From contig NZ_LR733519.1 in NCBI RefSeq assembly GCF_902506145.1, positions 372,001 to 436,000 of the forward strand: DNA of 64,000 nucleotides, given 5' to 3'. Numbering within the stretch: the first letter of the stretch is position 1; each line of letters opens with the position of its first letter. The stretch is from Burkholderia sp. 8Y. GTDB lineage: Bacteria > Pseudomonadota > Gammaproteobacteria > Burkholderiales > Burkholderiaceae. A program made the translations under genes and the position numbers. The notes below the pieces were generated by a model. The model had not been told where the DNA came from and did not search any database. It saw only the letters and a list, made by a program, of their open reading frames with translations. Below, piece by piece: positions 8,726 to 17,104 of the stretch.

Positions 8726-9139
8726 TCACATCGCCGTGCTTTCGGCGTCGATGTCGTCCGTACCGAGGCGGGAGAAAATGTCACAGACCGCGCGTAGCTC
8801 CGCTTCGTCGCGAATCTTGACGATGACCCGCGTGATCGCGCCGATGTTCCCTGCGTCGCTGGCGTCACCGCCATCACGGAAGTTAGGAAGAATATCGTCG
8901 CCGGCCGATGCGGCGTCGCTCGAATCGTCGTCGAAATAAGCGGCATACCCGGCGTGTTCGGCGGTGATCCATTGCGTCGGCGAGCTGGCGCTCAGCGCGA
9001 TCGACATCTGAATCTCGGCGATGCGTTCAGCGCAGGCCACCCGGATACGGTCGCCCGCGATGCCCTCGGCGCGCAGGTCTTCCAATGCTTCGTCAAGCTT
9101 GTGCGGGCCGCAGAACGCCCCGCTTACTTCTCGCATCAT
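8726..9139 (-). CDS. Hypothetical protein, weakly like general stress protein domains
   Basis: The frame is open back to 9184, but AAGGAG sits 7 nt before the tandem ATG ATG at 9134-9139, so a 137-residue product starting MMREVSGAF is preferred. The N-terminal part (PHKLDEALEDLRAEGIAGDRI) looks like the alpha/beta unit of YflT-type heat-induced stress proteins, where a loop-helix pattern reads out flips between parameters. The C-terminal part (VIVKIRDEAELRAVCDIFSRLG) looks like a second such unit. An acidic Asp/Ser-rich linker joins them. It is convergent with the small secreted gene. The function is unknown and the family link is tentative. Confidence 0.6.
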   Translation of the reverse strand: MMREVSGAFCGPHKLDEALEDLRAEGIAGDRIRVACAERIAEIQMSIALSASSPTQWITAEHAGYAAYFDDDSSDAASAGDDILPNFRDGGDASDAGNIGAITRVIVKIRDEAELRAVCDIFSRLGTDDIDAESTAM

Positions 9140-9612
9140 TACTCGTCTCCTTGCGTGCCGGTGTCGCGCGCATCGCCCGCCCACGTCGAGCGAAGGAATG
9201 CTGGCTGCCGGCCGTCCGTGGTCGTCAGAGGAAGGCGCAACGTCACGCCGGTGCGCAGGACCGTTCGATCACGACAGCCGAAGACCGCATTTCCCGGAGC
9301 TCGCGCGTTCGCGAAAGATGGCGAATCCGACGGATGCGGACATGGGATTCACGAGCCCCGGAACCGAATGAACGCACGACGCCCGTTCCGGCGAGCGGAA
9401 TGCGCGGCATTCACTTCATGCGGTACGTGAACTCTACGCCGCAACCTTCGGCTTTTCAATGAGTGGTTTCAGGCATGCATTACCGCCGTAACACTTGCAT
9501 TTTGCATACGAGCGAGGTGCCAGACGATTGCGCGCCTGGACTTGGAATAGTCATCGTACAAGCGTGTCCGCGCCCTATAATGAGCCATTGGCATTCAAGG
9601 ACCGGTCTCTCA
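9140..9612. other. Intergenic region with a candidate -10 for the GntR gene
   Basis: About 470 bp with no supported gene; plus-strand open frames across it are Arg-rich and look like chance ORFs. TATAAT at 9576-9581 is a good -10 for the regulator downstream, but there is no strong -35 at the right distance (9553-9558 is weak). The possible upstream ATG at 9580 falls inside this -10, which argues for the start at 9613. Confidence 0.4.
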
Positions 9613-10368
9613 ATGTCTCCTGCACTCGCAACTGGCGCGCTTCGCCGTTCCCGCAATCTAACCGAAGAGGTCGTCGCCGAACTGTCCGAGCGAATCCGCA
9701 GCGGGACGCTTCAGCCGGGCGACAAGCTGCCGACCGAATCCGAAATCATGGCGCAGCTCGGCGTGAGCCGCACCGTCGTGCGCGAGTCGATCTCGCGCCT
9801 GCAGGCGGCGCGGCTCGTGCAGACGCGACACGGCATCGGCACCTTCGTGCTGGAGGCGGGGGATCATGACCGCTTCCAGATCGAAGCCGCCGGCGACCTG
9901 ACCATTCGCGACGTGATGGCGATTCTCGAACTGCGCATCAGTCTCGAAGCGGAGGCGGCGGGCCTCGCCGCGATGCGCCGCACCGATGAAAACCTCGCGC
10001 AGATGCGCCGTGCCCTCGACGAGTTCGAGCGGCACATCGCATCCGGCACGGAAAACGCCGTCGCCGCCGATGTCGCATTCCACCTTGAGCTGGCGAAGGC
10101 AACGGGCAACCGCTATTTCCACAGCATTCTGAGCCAGCTCGGCAATACGATCATTCCCCGCACGCGTGTGAATTCTGCTGCGCTCGCGCACAACGATCCC
10201 GGCAGTTACCTCGACCGCGTGAATCGCGAGCACGAGGACATCTACGATGCAATCGAGCGCCGCGATCCCGAAGCGGCGCGCGCCGCGATGCGCATGCATC
10301 TCTCCAACAGCCGGGAGCGTCTGCGGCGAGCGCAGGAGGCGTCAGCCAAGCCCTCCGACGCCGGCTGA
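9613..10368 (+). CDS. GntR-family transcriptional regulator with FCD domain (FadR subfamily)
   Basis: A 251-residue product from the ATG at 9613. The frame continues upstream to 9463, but that part is poor coding sequence and contains the probable -10, so the shorter form is chosen. The N-terminal winged helix-turn-helix has GTLQPGDKLPTESEIMAQLGVSRTVVRESISRLQA. The C-terminal FCD domain (about 95-240) carries Asp/His metal-ligand candidates in DVAFHLELAKATGN and the NREHEDIYDAIERRD block. It is probably a repressor answering to a sugar acid or other carboxylic acid. No adjacent catabolic operon is on the same strand, so its target is not evident. Confidence 0.85.
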   Translation: MSPALATGALRRSRNLTEEVVAELSERIRSGTLQPGDKLPTESEIMAQLGVSRTVVRESISRLQAARLVQTRHGIGTFVLEAGDHDRFQIEAAGDLTIRDVMAILELRISLEAEAAGLAAMRRTDENLAQMRRALDEFERHIASGTENAVAADVAFHLELAKATGNRYFHSILSQLGNTIIPRTRVNSAALAHNDPGSYLDRVNREHEDIYDAIERRDPEAARAAMRMHLSNSRERLRRAQEASAKPSDAG

Positions 10369-10530
10369 CACACGTTGTACGTCCTGCTTTCCCGCTTGTA
10401 AGGCGAGGCTCTTGCTATCTGTCTGCATGCAGCATGCAGCACGCCGCATGCGAAGTGCCGGCATGCAAAGCGCAAAAGGCAAAGGCAACGCGAAAGCCCT
10501 CGACTGAACATATCGAAAGGAGAAGCACGG

Positions 10531-11085
10531 ATGCACTGGATCGACCCCGACTGCCTGCCGGAAACGCGCGGCACAGTCACGCGATTTCTTCTAAACCCAC
10601 ATGGCGAGCTTGACGGATTCATATTGGACGAGTCGCGGCAAGTGCACGTCCCGCCGCATCTATCGAGGCAACTGTCGCGCAACGTGAAGATCGGCGATGC
10701 CGTCACCGTGCGCGGCATCAAGCCGCGCGGCGCGGACATGGTCGCCGCCGTCGCCGTCATGACCAGGGCGGGTCGCACTATCCTCGATGAAGGCCCCGAC
10801 CATGGCGGGAAACATCACCCGCCGGAAGTCGAAAGACGCGAAATGGAAGCGTCGGGCGAAGTGCTCATCGCGCTGCATGGTCCGAAAGGCGAACTGCGCG
10901 GCGCGTTGCTCGACGATGGCACGTCGCTGCGCATGCCGCCGCATGCGGCCGAGGCGCTGTCGGACTATCTGACGCCGGGCGCGCACGTTCATGCGTGGGG
11001 ACATGGCGTAAAGAATCGCCTCGGCCGAAGCATTGAAGTCGATGAAATTGCCCATCTGGTCGATGACGGAAGTGCCGAGGAGTAG
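10531..11085 (+). CDS. Hypothetical protein with two internal repeats
   Basis: A 184-residue protein with AAAGGAG 9 nt before the ATG. It is an obvious tandem duplication. Residues about 13-75 and 108-172 share the pattern G-V-x3-L-x2-P-x-GEL-x-G-x2-LD, then PPH-x4-LS, then G-x2-V-x3-G. The predicted strands and spacing look like two small OB-like beta barrels. No enzyme motif or signal peptide is present, so it is probably a cytoplasmic binding protein of unknown ligand. The gap upstream (10369-10530) is rich in GCATGC and CTGCATGCAG palindromes, which may be regulatory. Confidence 0.75.
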   Translation: MHWIDPDCLPETRGTVTRFLLNPHGELDGFILDESRQVHVPPHLSRQLSRNVKIGDAVTVRGIKPRGADMVAAVAVMTRAGRTILDEGPDHGGKHHPPEVERREMEASGEVLIALHGPKGELRGALLDDGTSLRMPPHAAEALSDYLTPGAHVHAWGHGVKNRLGRSIEVDEIAHLVDDGSAEE

Positions 11086-11102
11086 GCCTCACGTGTCCGG
11101 CG

Positions 11103-12353
11103 TCACCGGGCGTCGAGTTCATCGAACTGAATCTCGCCGCCTTTCATGATCAGCGGAATCCGCTCGCCCTGTCCCAGCAGACAGGCGATGTCCTCGAGCG
11201 GATTGCCGTCCACCACGATCATGTCGGCCCACGCGCCCGGTGCGATGCAACCCAGCTTTCCGGGCAGGCCGAGCACTTCGGCGGCCGTCGTCGTGGCGGC
11301 CGCGAGCGCCGCCGCGTTGCCGAGCACTTCGGATCGAATGCGAAATTCATCGCTTTGTAGCCGCTGCGACGGTCCGAGCAGGTCCGAGCCGAAACCCATC
11401 TTGACGCCGGCATCGCGATAAATCTCAAGCGAGCGCAGACCCGCCTCGCGCACGTCTTCGATCTTCGCGACGCTTTCTTCGCCGAGACCGTACTGCGCCC
11501 CTTCCGATGCCAACGCTTCATACGTAACGAGCGTCGGCACGACGTACGCGCCGTGTTCGGCCATCAGCCTGGCGGTCGGCGCGTCGATCAGATTGCCGTG
11601 TTCGATCGTACGCACGCCGCAGCGCACGACCCGCGCGATGGCGTCCGCCGTGTACGCGTGGGCCATCACGTAGGTCTTGCGTGCGCGCGCTTCCTCGACG
11701 ATCGCGCGCACTTCGTCTTCCGCGTAGCCGTAGGCGCCGACAGGGTCGGTAGGCGACGCCACGCCGCCCGACGCCATGATCTTCAGATGATCGGCGCCCA
11801 TCTGCAATTCCTCGCGCGCGGCGCGGCGCACTTCGTCCACGCCGTCCGCGACGCGGGCGAGCGCGCCCACGCGCACGCAGCAGCCACAAGGCGCACTGTC
11901 GCCCACGTAGTCCGAGCGGGCGCGCATGTCGCCGTGACCGCCGGTCTGACTGAGCGCGCGTCCGGCCACGAAAAGGCGCGGCCCCATGGCGAGCCCGCTT
12001 TCGACCGCGATCTTGTGCGGATGTCCCGCCCCGCCTGCGTCGCGCACGGTGGTGAAGCCGCGCCGCAGCATGCCGCGCATGATCGGCACCGAACGCAGCG
12101 TGACGAGTACGTTCGGCATGTGTATCTGCTGCGAAAGGTTGAGCTGCACCGCCACCACATGCACGTGCAAGTCGATGAGGCCGGGCATCAGCGTCTTGCC
12201 CTTCAGATCGATGACACGCGCGGACGCGCTTCGCAGCGGCTTGTCCGAGATCTCCTTGACGACGCCGTTCTCGACTAGAACGTGATGTGCGTCGCGTACT
12301 TCGGCTCGCGCGGGGTCGAGCACCGCGGCGTTCTGGAAAAGGATGCTTTGCAC
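11103..12353 (-). CDS. Metal-dependent amidohydrolase (imidazolonepropionase-like)
   Basis: The product of about 416 residues starts at GTG 12353, which has AGGGAG 8 nt upstream; the ATG at 12380 lies before that site and is rejected. It belongs to the amidohydrolase superfamily: a small beta domain, then GLIDLHVHV (first metal His pair), KIMASGG, the metal His residues in VMAHAYTADA and RTIEHGN, and the catalytic Asp in MGFGSDLLG. Members hydrolyse cyclic amides, carbamates or dipeptide-like bonds; the substrate is unknown. It lies 41 nt after the MFS transporter gene on the same strand, so transport and hydrolysis of one compound is likely, under the divergent LysR regulator. Confidence 0.85.
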   Translation of the reverse strand: MQSILFQNAAVLDPARAEVRDAHHVLVENGVVKEISDKPLRSASARVIDLKGKTLMPGLIDLHVHVVAVQLNLSQQIHMPNVLVTLRSVPIMRGMLRRGFTTVRDAGGAGHPHKIAVESGLAMGPRLFVAGRALSQTGGHGDMRARSDYVGDSAPCGCCVRVGALARVADGVDEVRRAAREELQMGADHLKIMASGGVASPTDPVGAYGYAEDEVRAIVEEARARKTYVMAHAYTADAIARVVRCGVRTIEHGNLIDAPTARLMAEHGAYVVPTLVTYEALASEGAQYGLGEESVAKIEDVREAGLRSLEIYRDAGVKMGFGSDLLGPSQRLQSDEFRIRSEVLGNAAALAAATTTAAEVLGLPGKLGCIAPGAWADMIVVDGNPLEDIACLLGQGERIPLIMKGGEIQFDELDAR

Positions 12354-12394
12354 GCGTGAGTCTCCCTGAAAAGCTTGCATTCGGCGTTATGTAT

Positions 12395-13792
12395 TCAATA
12401 CTTGGCGGCGTGTCTCACGGATGCCACGTCTTCCGCTTCGCCTGCCGCAATGTCTTCGAGCGAGCGCCCGCGTGTCGGCACGCCCATCACCACGACCGCG
12501 AGCGCGCCGAGCAGCAGCACGACGGTCGTCGCGCCAAACACGCCCGCAAAGCCGGACACGGGGTAGAGATAGCCGACGAGAATCGGCGAGACGATCGCGC
12601 CGATTCGTCCGATGGCGGATGCCGTGCCCGCGCCGGTCGTACGCACCGCAGTCGGAAAGACTTCGGCGGTGTAGGCGTAGACGCCGGCATACGTGCCGTT
12701 CATGAAAAACGACAGACAGATGCCCGCCAGCATGATCTCGCCGTTGCTGCTCGCGAACGCCATGCCGAGCGCGCACGCGCCGCCACATAGCATGTAGGAG
12801 GCGATCGTCGCCTGTCGCCCGATGCGTTCGTTCAAATATGCCGCCGTGAAATAGCCCGGCACTTGCGCGACATACATCGCGAGCGAATAGCCGAAGCTGC
12901 GCGTGATGCTCATGCCGTGCTGCACGAGCAGACCGGGAATCCAGGTGAAGAACGCGTAATAGCTGAACGTGATGGAGAGCCACATCAGCCAGGTCATCAC
13001 CGTGATGCGCGCCTGCCGGCCAGCCCACAGCGCGCGGAAATTCGTGACGAGCGTGCCGGTGGGCGCGGGCGGTGCGCCCGTCGGACCGGCGGCTTCGGCG
13101 GCGGGCAGCGTGATGCCTTGCCGCGCGAAGTCCGCTTCGATGTCGGCGAGCACGCGGTCGGCGTCCTGGTGACGTTTGCGACTTTCGAGCCAGCGCGGCG
13201 ACTCGGGCAGCGAGCGGCGCCACCACAAAAGCATCACCACGGGCAGCGCCGTGATGAAGAGCACAGTGCGCCAGCCCGAGGGAAACGCCGGCACGACGAA
13301 ATAGCCGAGCAGCGCCGCCGCGACGAAGCCGAACGAAAAGAACCCCGCGAGCGCGCCCGTGAAGACGCCGCGATAGCGTTTGGCGACGAACTCCGCGAGA
13401 TACGGCGCGATGATCGCGCTTTCCGCGCCGGTGCCCATTCCCGCGACGATGCGCGAGGCGAGGAACGTGGGCCAGGAATCGGTCATCGCGCTGATGATCG
13501 ACGCGACGCTGTAGAGCAGCAGCGCGTACATCATCACCTTACGACGCCCGATCAGATCGCCGAGCGTGCCCGCGAAAAGCGCGCCGAAGAAATAGCCGAT
13601 GAAGTTGCCGCTGCCGAGCACGCCCGTCTGCACGCTGGTGAGCGCCCAGTCGTGGCGCAGCACCGGCAGCACGAACGCGACGGCGGCGGCGTCCATGGCA
13701 TCGAACGCATAGCCGAAGCCGCCCATCATCAGGAGCCGCCAGTGAAAGCGTCCGAAAGGAAGACGTTCGATGCGCGCGGATACGTTCGACAC
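12395..13792 (-). CDS. MFS transporter, metabolite:H+ symporter type
   Basis: A 465-residue major facilitator protein with 12 predicted membrane segments and a central cytoplasmic loop (about 195-240). MFS signatures are visible: GDLIGRRKVMM after TM2, MGTGAESAIIAPYLAEF in TM4-5, and SLPESPRWL before the loop. This pattern matches the sugar/aromatic-acid symporter branch. The start is GTG 13792 with GGAGAG just upstream. It is first in a two-gene unit with the amidohydrolase and divergent from the LysR gene, so it probably imports the amidohydrolase substrate. Confidence 0.85.
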   Translation of the reverse strand: MSNVSARIERLPFGRFHWRLLMMGGFGYAFDAMDAAAVAFVLPVLRHDWALTSVQTGVLGSGNFIGYFFGALFAGTLGDLIGRRKVMMYALLLYSVASIISAMTDSWPTFLASRIVAGMGTGAESAIIAPYLAEFVAKRYRGVFTGALAGFFSFGFVAAALLGYFVVPAFPSGWRTVLFITALPVVMLLWWRRSLPESPRWLESRKRHQDADRVLADIEADFARQGITLPAAEAAGPTGAPPAPTGTLVTNFRALWAGRQARITVMTWLMWLSITFSYYAFFTWIPGLLVQHGMSITRSFGYSLAMYVAQVPGYFTAAYLNERIGRQATIASYMLCGGACALGMAFASSNGEIMLAGICLSFFMNGTYAGVYAYTAEVFPTAVRTTGAGTASAIGRIGAIVSPILVGYLYPVSGFAGVFGATTVVLLLGALAVVVMGVPTRGRSLEDIAAGEAEDVASVRHAAKY

Positions 13793-13904
13793 AGGGCTCT
13801 CCAGTCAGGGCAACGATGCGTTTCAGACAGTCGATCCGCTCATTCTATGGCGCGCTCGACTTAAGCCATATTTATAATCGTGATCCCGTCCATTGATACG
13901 GTGA

Positions 13905-14888
13905 ATGTCCATCATGAGTTTCCGGACGCTCGACCTCAACCTCTTGAAAGTGTTCGAGGCGCTGATGACCGAGGGTGCGGTCACGCGCGCCGCGAGCAAA
14001 CTGTCGCTCACGCAGCCCGCTGTTAGCAACGCGCTCGGCCGGCTACGCGAGGCCTTTGGCGACCCGCTATTCGTGCGCCACGGCGCGGGCGTCGCACCGA
14101 CTCAACGCGCCATGGCGTTGTGGGGACCCATCGGCGAATCGCTGAGCCGCATTCGCGGTGCGCTCGACGAGCAGACCTTCGTTCCCGCGCTCGCCGACGT
14201 CAACTTCAGTCTGTCGATGTCCGACTATGTCGCGGGCATCGTCATGCCGCGATTGATTACGCGATTCGGCAAGTCCGCGCCCGGCGTACGGTTTCAGACC
14301 GTGCCGAACATCCTGCTCGATGCGCCCGCGCTGCTCGAGGGTAATCGCGTGGACTGTCTGATCGGCGTGTATGTGAACGAGACGTTGCCGCCCGCGCATA
14401 TCCGCTCGCGTTCATTGTGGACCGTGGACTATGGATGCGTTATGCGACGCGATCATCCGCTCGCCGAAGCGGGCAAGCTGACGACGCGCCGCTTTCTGAA
14501 CGCGCGTCACGTCGATGTGAGTCTCGCGGGGCAGACGCAACCTACCTTCGACACCTTTCTCGCATCGCGCGGATTGAAGCGCAATCTGGTCGCGACGGTG
14601 AACCACTACACGGTGGCGTGCGACATGATCCGCGCGAGCGATCTGATCGGCGTATTGCCGAGCGATCTGTGCGAGCGCGCGGCTGCAAGCGGGGAGCTCG
14701 TCACCGCGCGCGCGCCGCTGGAGGCGCCGGATCGCGTGATCAGCCTGTTCTGGCATCAGCGTAACGAGACCTTGCCCGCGCACCGGTGGCTGCGCGAGCA
14801 ACTGGTCGACATGTTCGCCGCGCCGCAGCTTGCAGCGCCGGCGCGCGGCGGCCGGCGCAGGACGTCGGCGCGCTCGATCGCCGCCTGA
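13905..14888 (+). CDS. LysR-family transcriptional regulator
   Basis: A 327-residue LysR-type regulator: an N-terminal HTH (LNLLKVFEALMTEGAVTRAASKLSLTQPAVSNALGRLREAFGDPLFVR) followed by a periplasmic-binding-like effector domain. The NodD/NahR-like start (LDLNLLKVF) suggests the branch that responds to aromatic or small organic acids. It is divergent from the MFS/amidohydrolase pair with a 112-bp shared promoter region containing TATAAT at 13873-13878 (plus strand). It is likely to activate that pair. The true start could be the ATG at 13914, nine bases later. Confidence 0.85.
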   Translation: MSIMSFRTLDLNLLKVFEALMTEGAVTRAASKLSLTQPAVSNALGRLREAFGDPLFVRHGAGVAPTQRAMALWGPIGESLSRIRGALDEQTFVPALADVNFSLSMSDYVAGIVMPRLITRFGKSAPGVRFQTVPNILLDAPALLEGNRVDCLIGVYVNETLPPAHIRSRSLWTVDYGCVMRRDHPLAEAGKLTTRRFLNARHVDVSLAGQTQPTFDTFLASRGLKRNLVATVNHYTVACDMIRASDLIGVLPSDLCERAAASGELVTARAPLEAPDRVISLFWHQRNETLPAHRWLREQLVDMFAAPQLAAPARGGRRRTSARSIAA

Positions 14889-15058
14889 CGGCTTCTGGTT
14901 CTTTGTATGCATTGTTCATCGTTTCCAGTCAGTCAATTCGTGCTGGACGGCTTTATCGCGAAGGACGAGGTGTCTACATTGGCGACGTGGCGCTTCGGCG
15001 CGTTTCAGCCGACCGCCGACTTCATCTTCGCGGTAATCCCTCTCCAAAGGAAATGATC

Positions 15059-15805
15059 ATGAGCAAGCTCGCAGGCAAAGTGGCCGTCGTCACGGGTGCA
15101 TCGAAGGGTATCGGGGCCGCCATCGCCAAGGCGCTCGCGGCGGAAGGCGCGTCGGTCGTGGTGAACTATGCAAGCAGCAGGAATGGCGCGGATGCCGTCG
15201 TGGCCGATATCGTCGCGGCTGACGGTAAGGCGATCGTCGTGGCCGGCGATGTATCGAATTCGGCCGACGCGAAAGGCATCGTGAATGCGGCGGTGGAGAC
15301 TTATGGCCGCCTTGATATCGTCGTGAACAACTCGGGCATCTATGAGTTCTCGCCCATCGAAGAGATCACGGAAGAGCATTTCCATAAGCAGTTCAATGTC
15401 AACGTGCTCGGCGTGCTGCTCGTGACGCAGGCCGCTTCGAAGCATCTGGGCGAGGGCGCGAGCATCATCAACGTGAGTTCGGTCGTGAGCCGCATCACGC
15501 CGCCGGCAAGCGCGGTCTACAGCGGCACCAAAGGCGCGGTCGATGCGATCACAGGCGTGCTGGCGCGCGAGCTGGGCGTGAGGAAGATTCGCGTGAACTC
15601 GATCAATCCCGGCATGGTCGCGACGGAAGGCACGCACACGGCCGGCATCATCGGCTCGGAGATGGAAACGGGCATCGTGGCTCAGACGCCGCTCGGTCGG
15701 CTGGGGAATCCGGACGATATCGCGTCGGTCGCGGTGTTCCTGGCATCGGACGATGCGCGCTGGCTGACAGGCGAGAGCATCGTGGCGAGCGGCGGGCTGC
15801 GGTGA
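15059..15805 (+). CDS. Short-chain dehydrogenase/reductase
   Basis: A 248-residue classical SDR. The open frame extends far upstream, but AAAGGA lies 7 nt before the ATG at 15059, giving MSKLAGKVAVVTG. The Rossmann motif TGASKGIG (about 12-19), NNSG at about 90, the catalytic Ser in NVSSV and the YSGTK Tyr/Lys pair are all present. It is an NAD(P)H-dependent oxidoreductase, probably of the 3-oxoacyl/alcohol type, with unknown substrate. It stands alone, convergent with prpF. Confidence 0.85.
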   Translation: MSKLAGKVAVVTGASKGIGAAIAKALAAEGASVVVNYASSRNGADAVVADIVAADGKAIVVAGDVSNSADAKGIVNAAVETYGRLDIVVNNSGIYEFSPIEEITEEHFHKQFNVNVLGVLLVTQAASKHLGEGASIINVSSVVSRITPPASAVYSGTKGAVDAITGVLARELGVRKIRVNSINPGMVATEGTHTAGIIGSEMETGIVAQTPLGRLGNPDDIASVAVFLASDDARWLTGESIVASGGLR

Positions 15806-15866
15806 TTTGAACGAGACTGAAGGAGAGGCGATCCGCGACGTATCGCGCGCCGCCTCGAACGGTTAC

Positions 15867-17072
15867 TTACGAAGCCGACACGTTGTCCCGAGGGTCGGGC
15901 ACACGAACGAATCCTTCGAAAAGCACGCGCGCGCTGCGGCTCATGATGGCCTTCGTGACCGTCCACTGTCCGTTCGATTCAACCGCTTCCGCGCCGACGC
16001 GTAACGTGCCCGACGGATGACCGAAGCGCACCGACTGCCGCGCGCCGCCGCCCGCCGCGAGATTGACGAGCGTGCCGGGAATCGCGGCCGCCGTGCCGAT
16101 GGCGACAGCGGCAGTGCCCATCATCGCGTGATGCAGCTTGCCCATGGACATCGCGCGCACGAGCACATCGACATCATCCTTGCCGATACGCTTGCCGCTC
16201 GATGCCACGTACTCCGCCGGACGCGCGACGAACGCGATCTTAGGCGTGTGCTGACGCTTGGCGATTTCATCGAGGCTCTTGACGAGACCCATGCGTAGCG
16301 CGCCGTAGGCGCGAATTGTTTCAAAGCGCGTCAACGCTGCATTGTCGCCGTTGATCGCGTCCTGAAGTTCCGTGCCCTTGTAGCCGATGTCCTCGGCATA
16401 CACGAAGATGGTCGGTATGCCCGCGTTGATCATCGTCGCCTTGAAGGTGCCGACGCCGGGCACTTCAAGATCATCGACGATGTTGCCCGTCGGGAACATC
16501 GCGCCTTGTGCGCCTTCTTCCTCCGCTGCGGGATCGAGGAATTCGAGCTGCACTTCGGCGGCCGGGAACGTCACGCCGTCCAGCTCGAAATCGCCCGTTT
16601 CCTGCACGGCGCCGTTGGTCATCGGCACATGCGCGATGATGGTCTTGCCGATGTTCGCCTGCCAGATACGCACGATCGCGATGCCGTTGTCCGGCACGCG
16701 CTCCAGATCGACGAGGCCGCTCGTGATTGCGAACGGTCCGACCGCCGCCGAGAGGTTGCCGCAATTGCCGCTCCAATCGACGAAGGGCTTGTCAATCGCG
16801 ACCTGGCCGAACAGATAGTCGACGTCATGATCGGGCCGCGCGCTCTTCGAGACGATGACCGTCTTGCTCGTGCTCGATGTCGCGCCGCCCATGCCGTCGA
16901 TTTGCTTGCCGTACGGATCGGGGCTCCCTATCACGCGCATGAAGAGCGCGTCACGCGCCGGTCCAGCGACGCGCGCCGCTTCGGGCAAATCGTTCAGGCG
17001 AAAGAAAACGCCCTTGCTGGTGCCGCCGCGCATGTAAGTCGCGGCGATCCTGATCTGTGGTGCGTGTGCCAT
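15867..17072 (-). CDS. prpF: 2-methylaconitate cis-trans isomerase PrpF
   Basis: A 401-residue PrpF-family protein starting MAHAPQIRIAATYMRGGTSKG, with AAGGA upstream of the ATG at 17072; the open frame further upstream overlaps acnD and is ignored. MRGGTSKGVFF and the later DWSGNCGNLSAAVGPFA and HHAMMGTAAVAIGTAAA blocks are characteristic. It isomerises the 2-methylaconitate made by AcnD so that it can be hydrated to 2-methylisocitrate in propionate breakdown. It is the last gene of the prpB-prpC-acnD-prpF unit, beginning 32 nt after acnD ends. Confidence 0.95.
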   Translation of the reverse strand: MAHAPQIRIAATYMRGGTSKGVFFRLNDLPEAARVAGPARDALFMRVIGSPDPYGKQIDGMGGATSSTSKTVIVSKSARPDHDVDYLFGQVAIDKPFVDWSGNCGNLSAAVGPFAITSGLVDLERVPDNGIAIVRIWQANIGKTIIAHVPMTNGAVQETGDFELDGVTFPAAEVQLEFLDPAAEEEGAQGAMFPTGNIVDDLEVPGVGTFKATMINAGIPTIFVYAEDIGYKGTELQDAINGDNAALTRFETIRAYGALRMGLVKSLDEIAKRQHTPKIAFVARPAEYVASSGKRIGKDDVDVLVRAMSMGKLHHAMMGTAAVAIGTAAAIPGTLVNLAAGGGARQSVRFGHPSGTLRVGAEAVESNGQWTVTKAIMSRSARVLFEGFVRVPDPRDNVSAS

Positions 17073-17104
17073 ATGAATCCTTCTGTTGGCGGCAGGGCGC
17101 GATG

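Noticed and set aside
9463..9612. Upstream start for the GntR regulator
   Set aside because: This part contains the TATAAT box and does not look like regulator sequence; the start at 9613 gives the normal length.
12863..13864. 333-codon plus-strand open frame
   Set aside because: Antisense to the MFS transporter gene and extremely Arg/Glu/His-rich; not a plausible protein.
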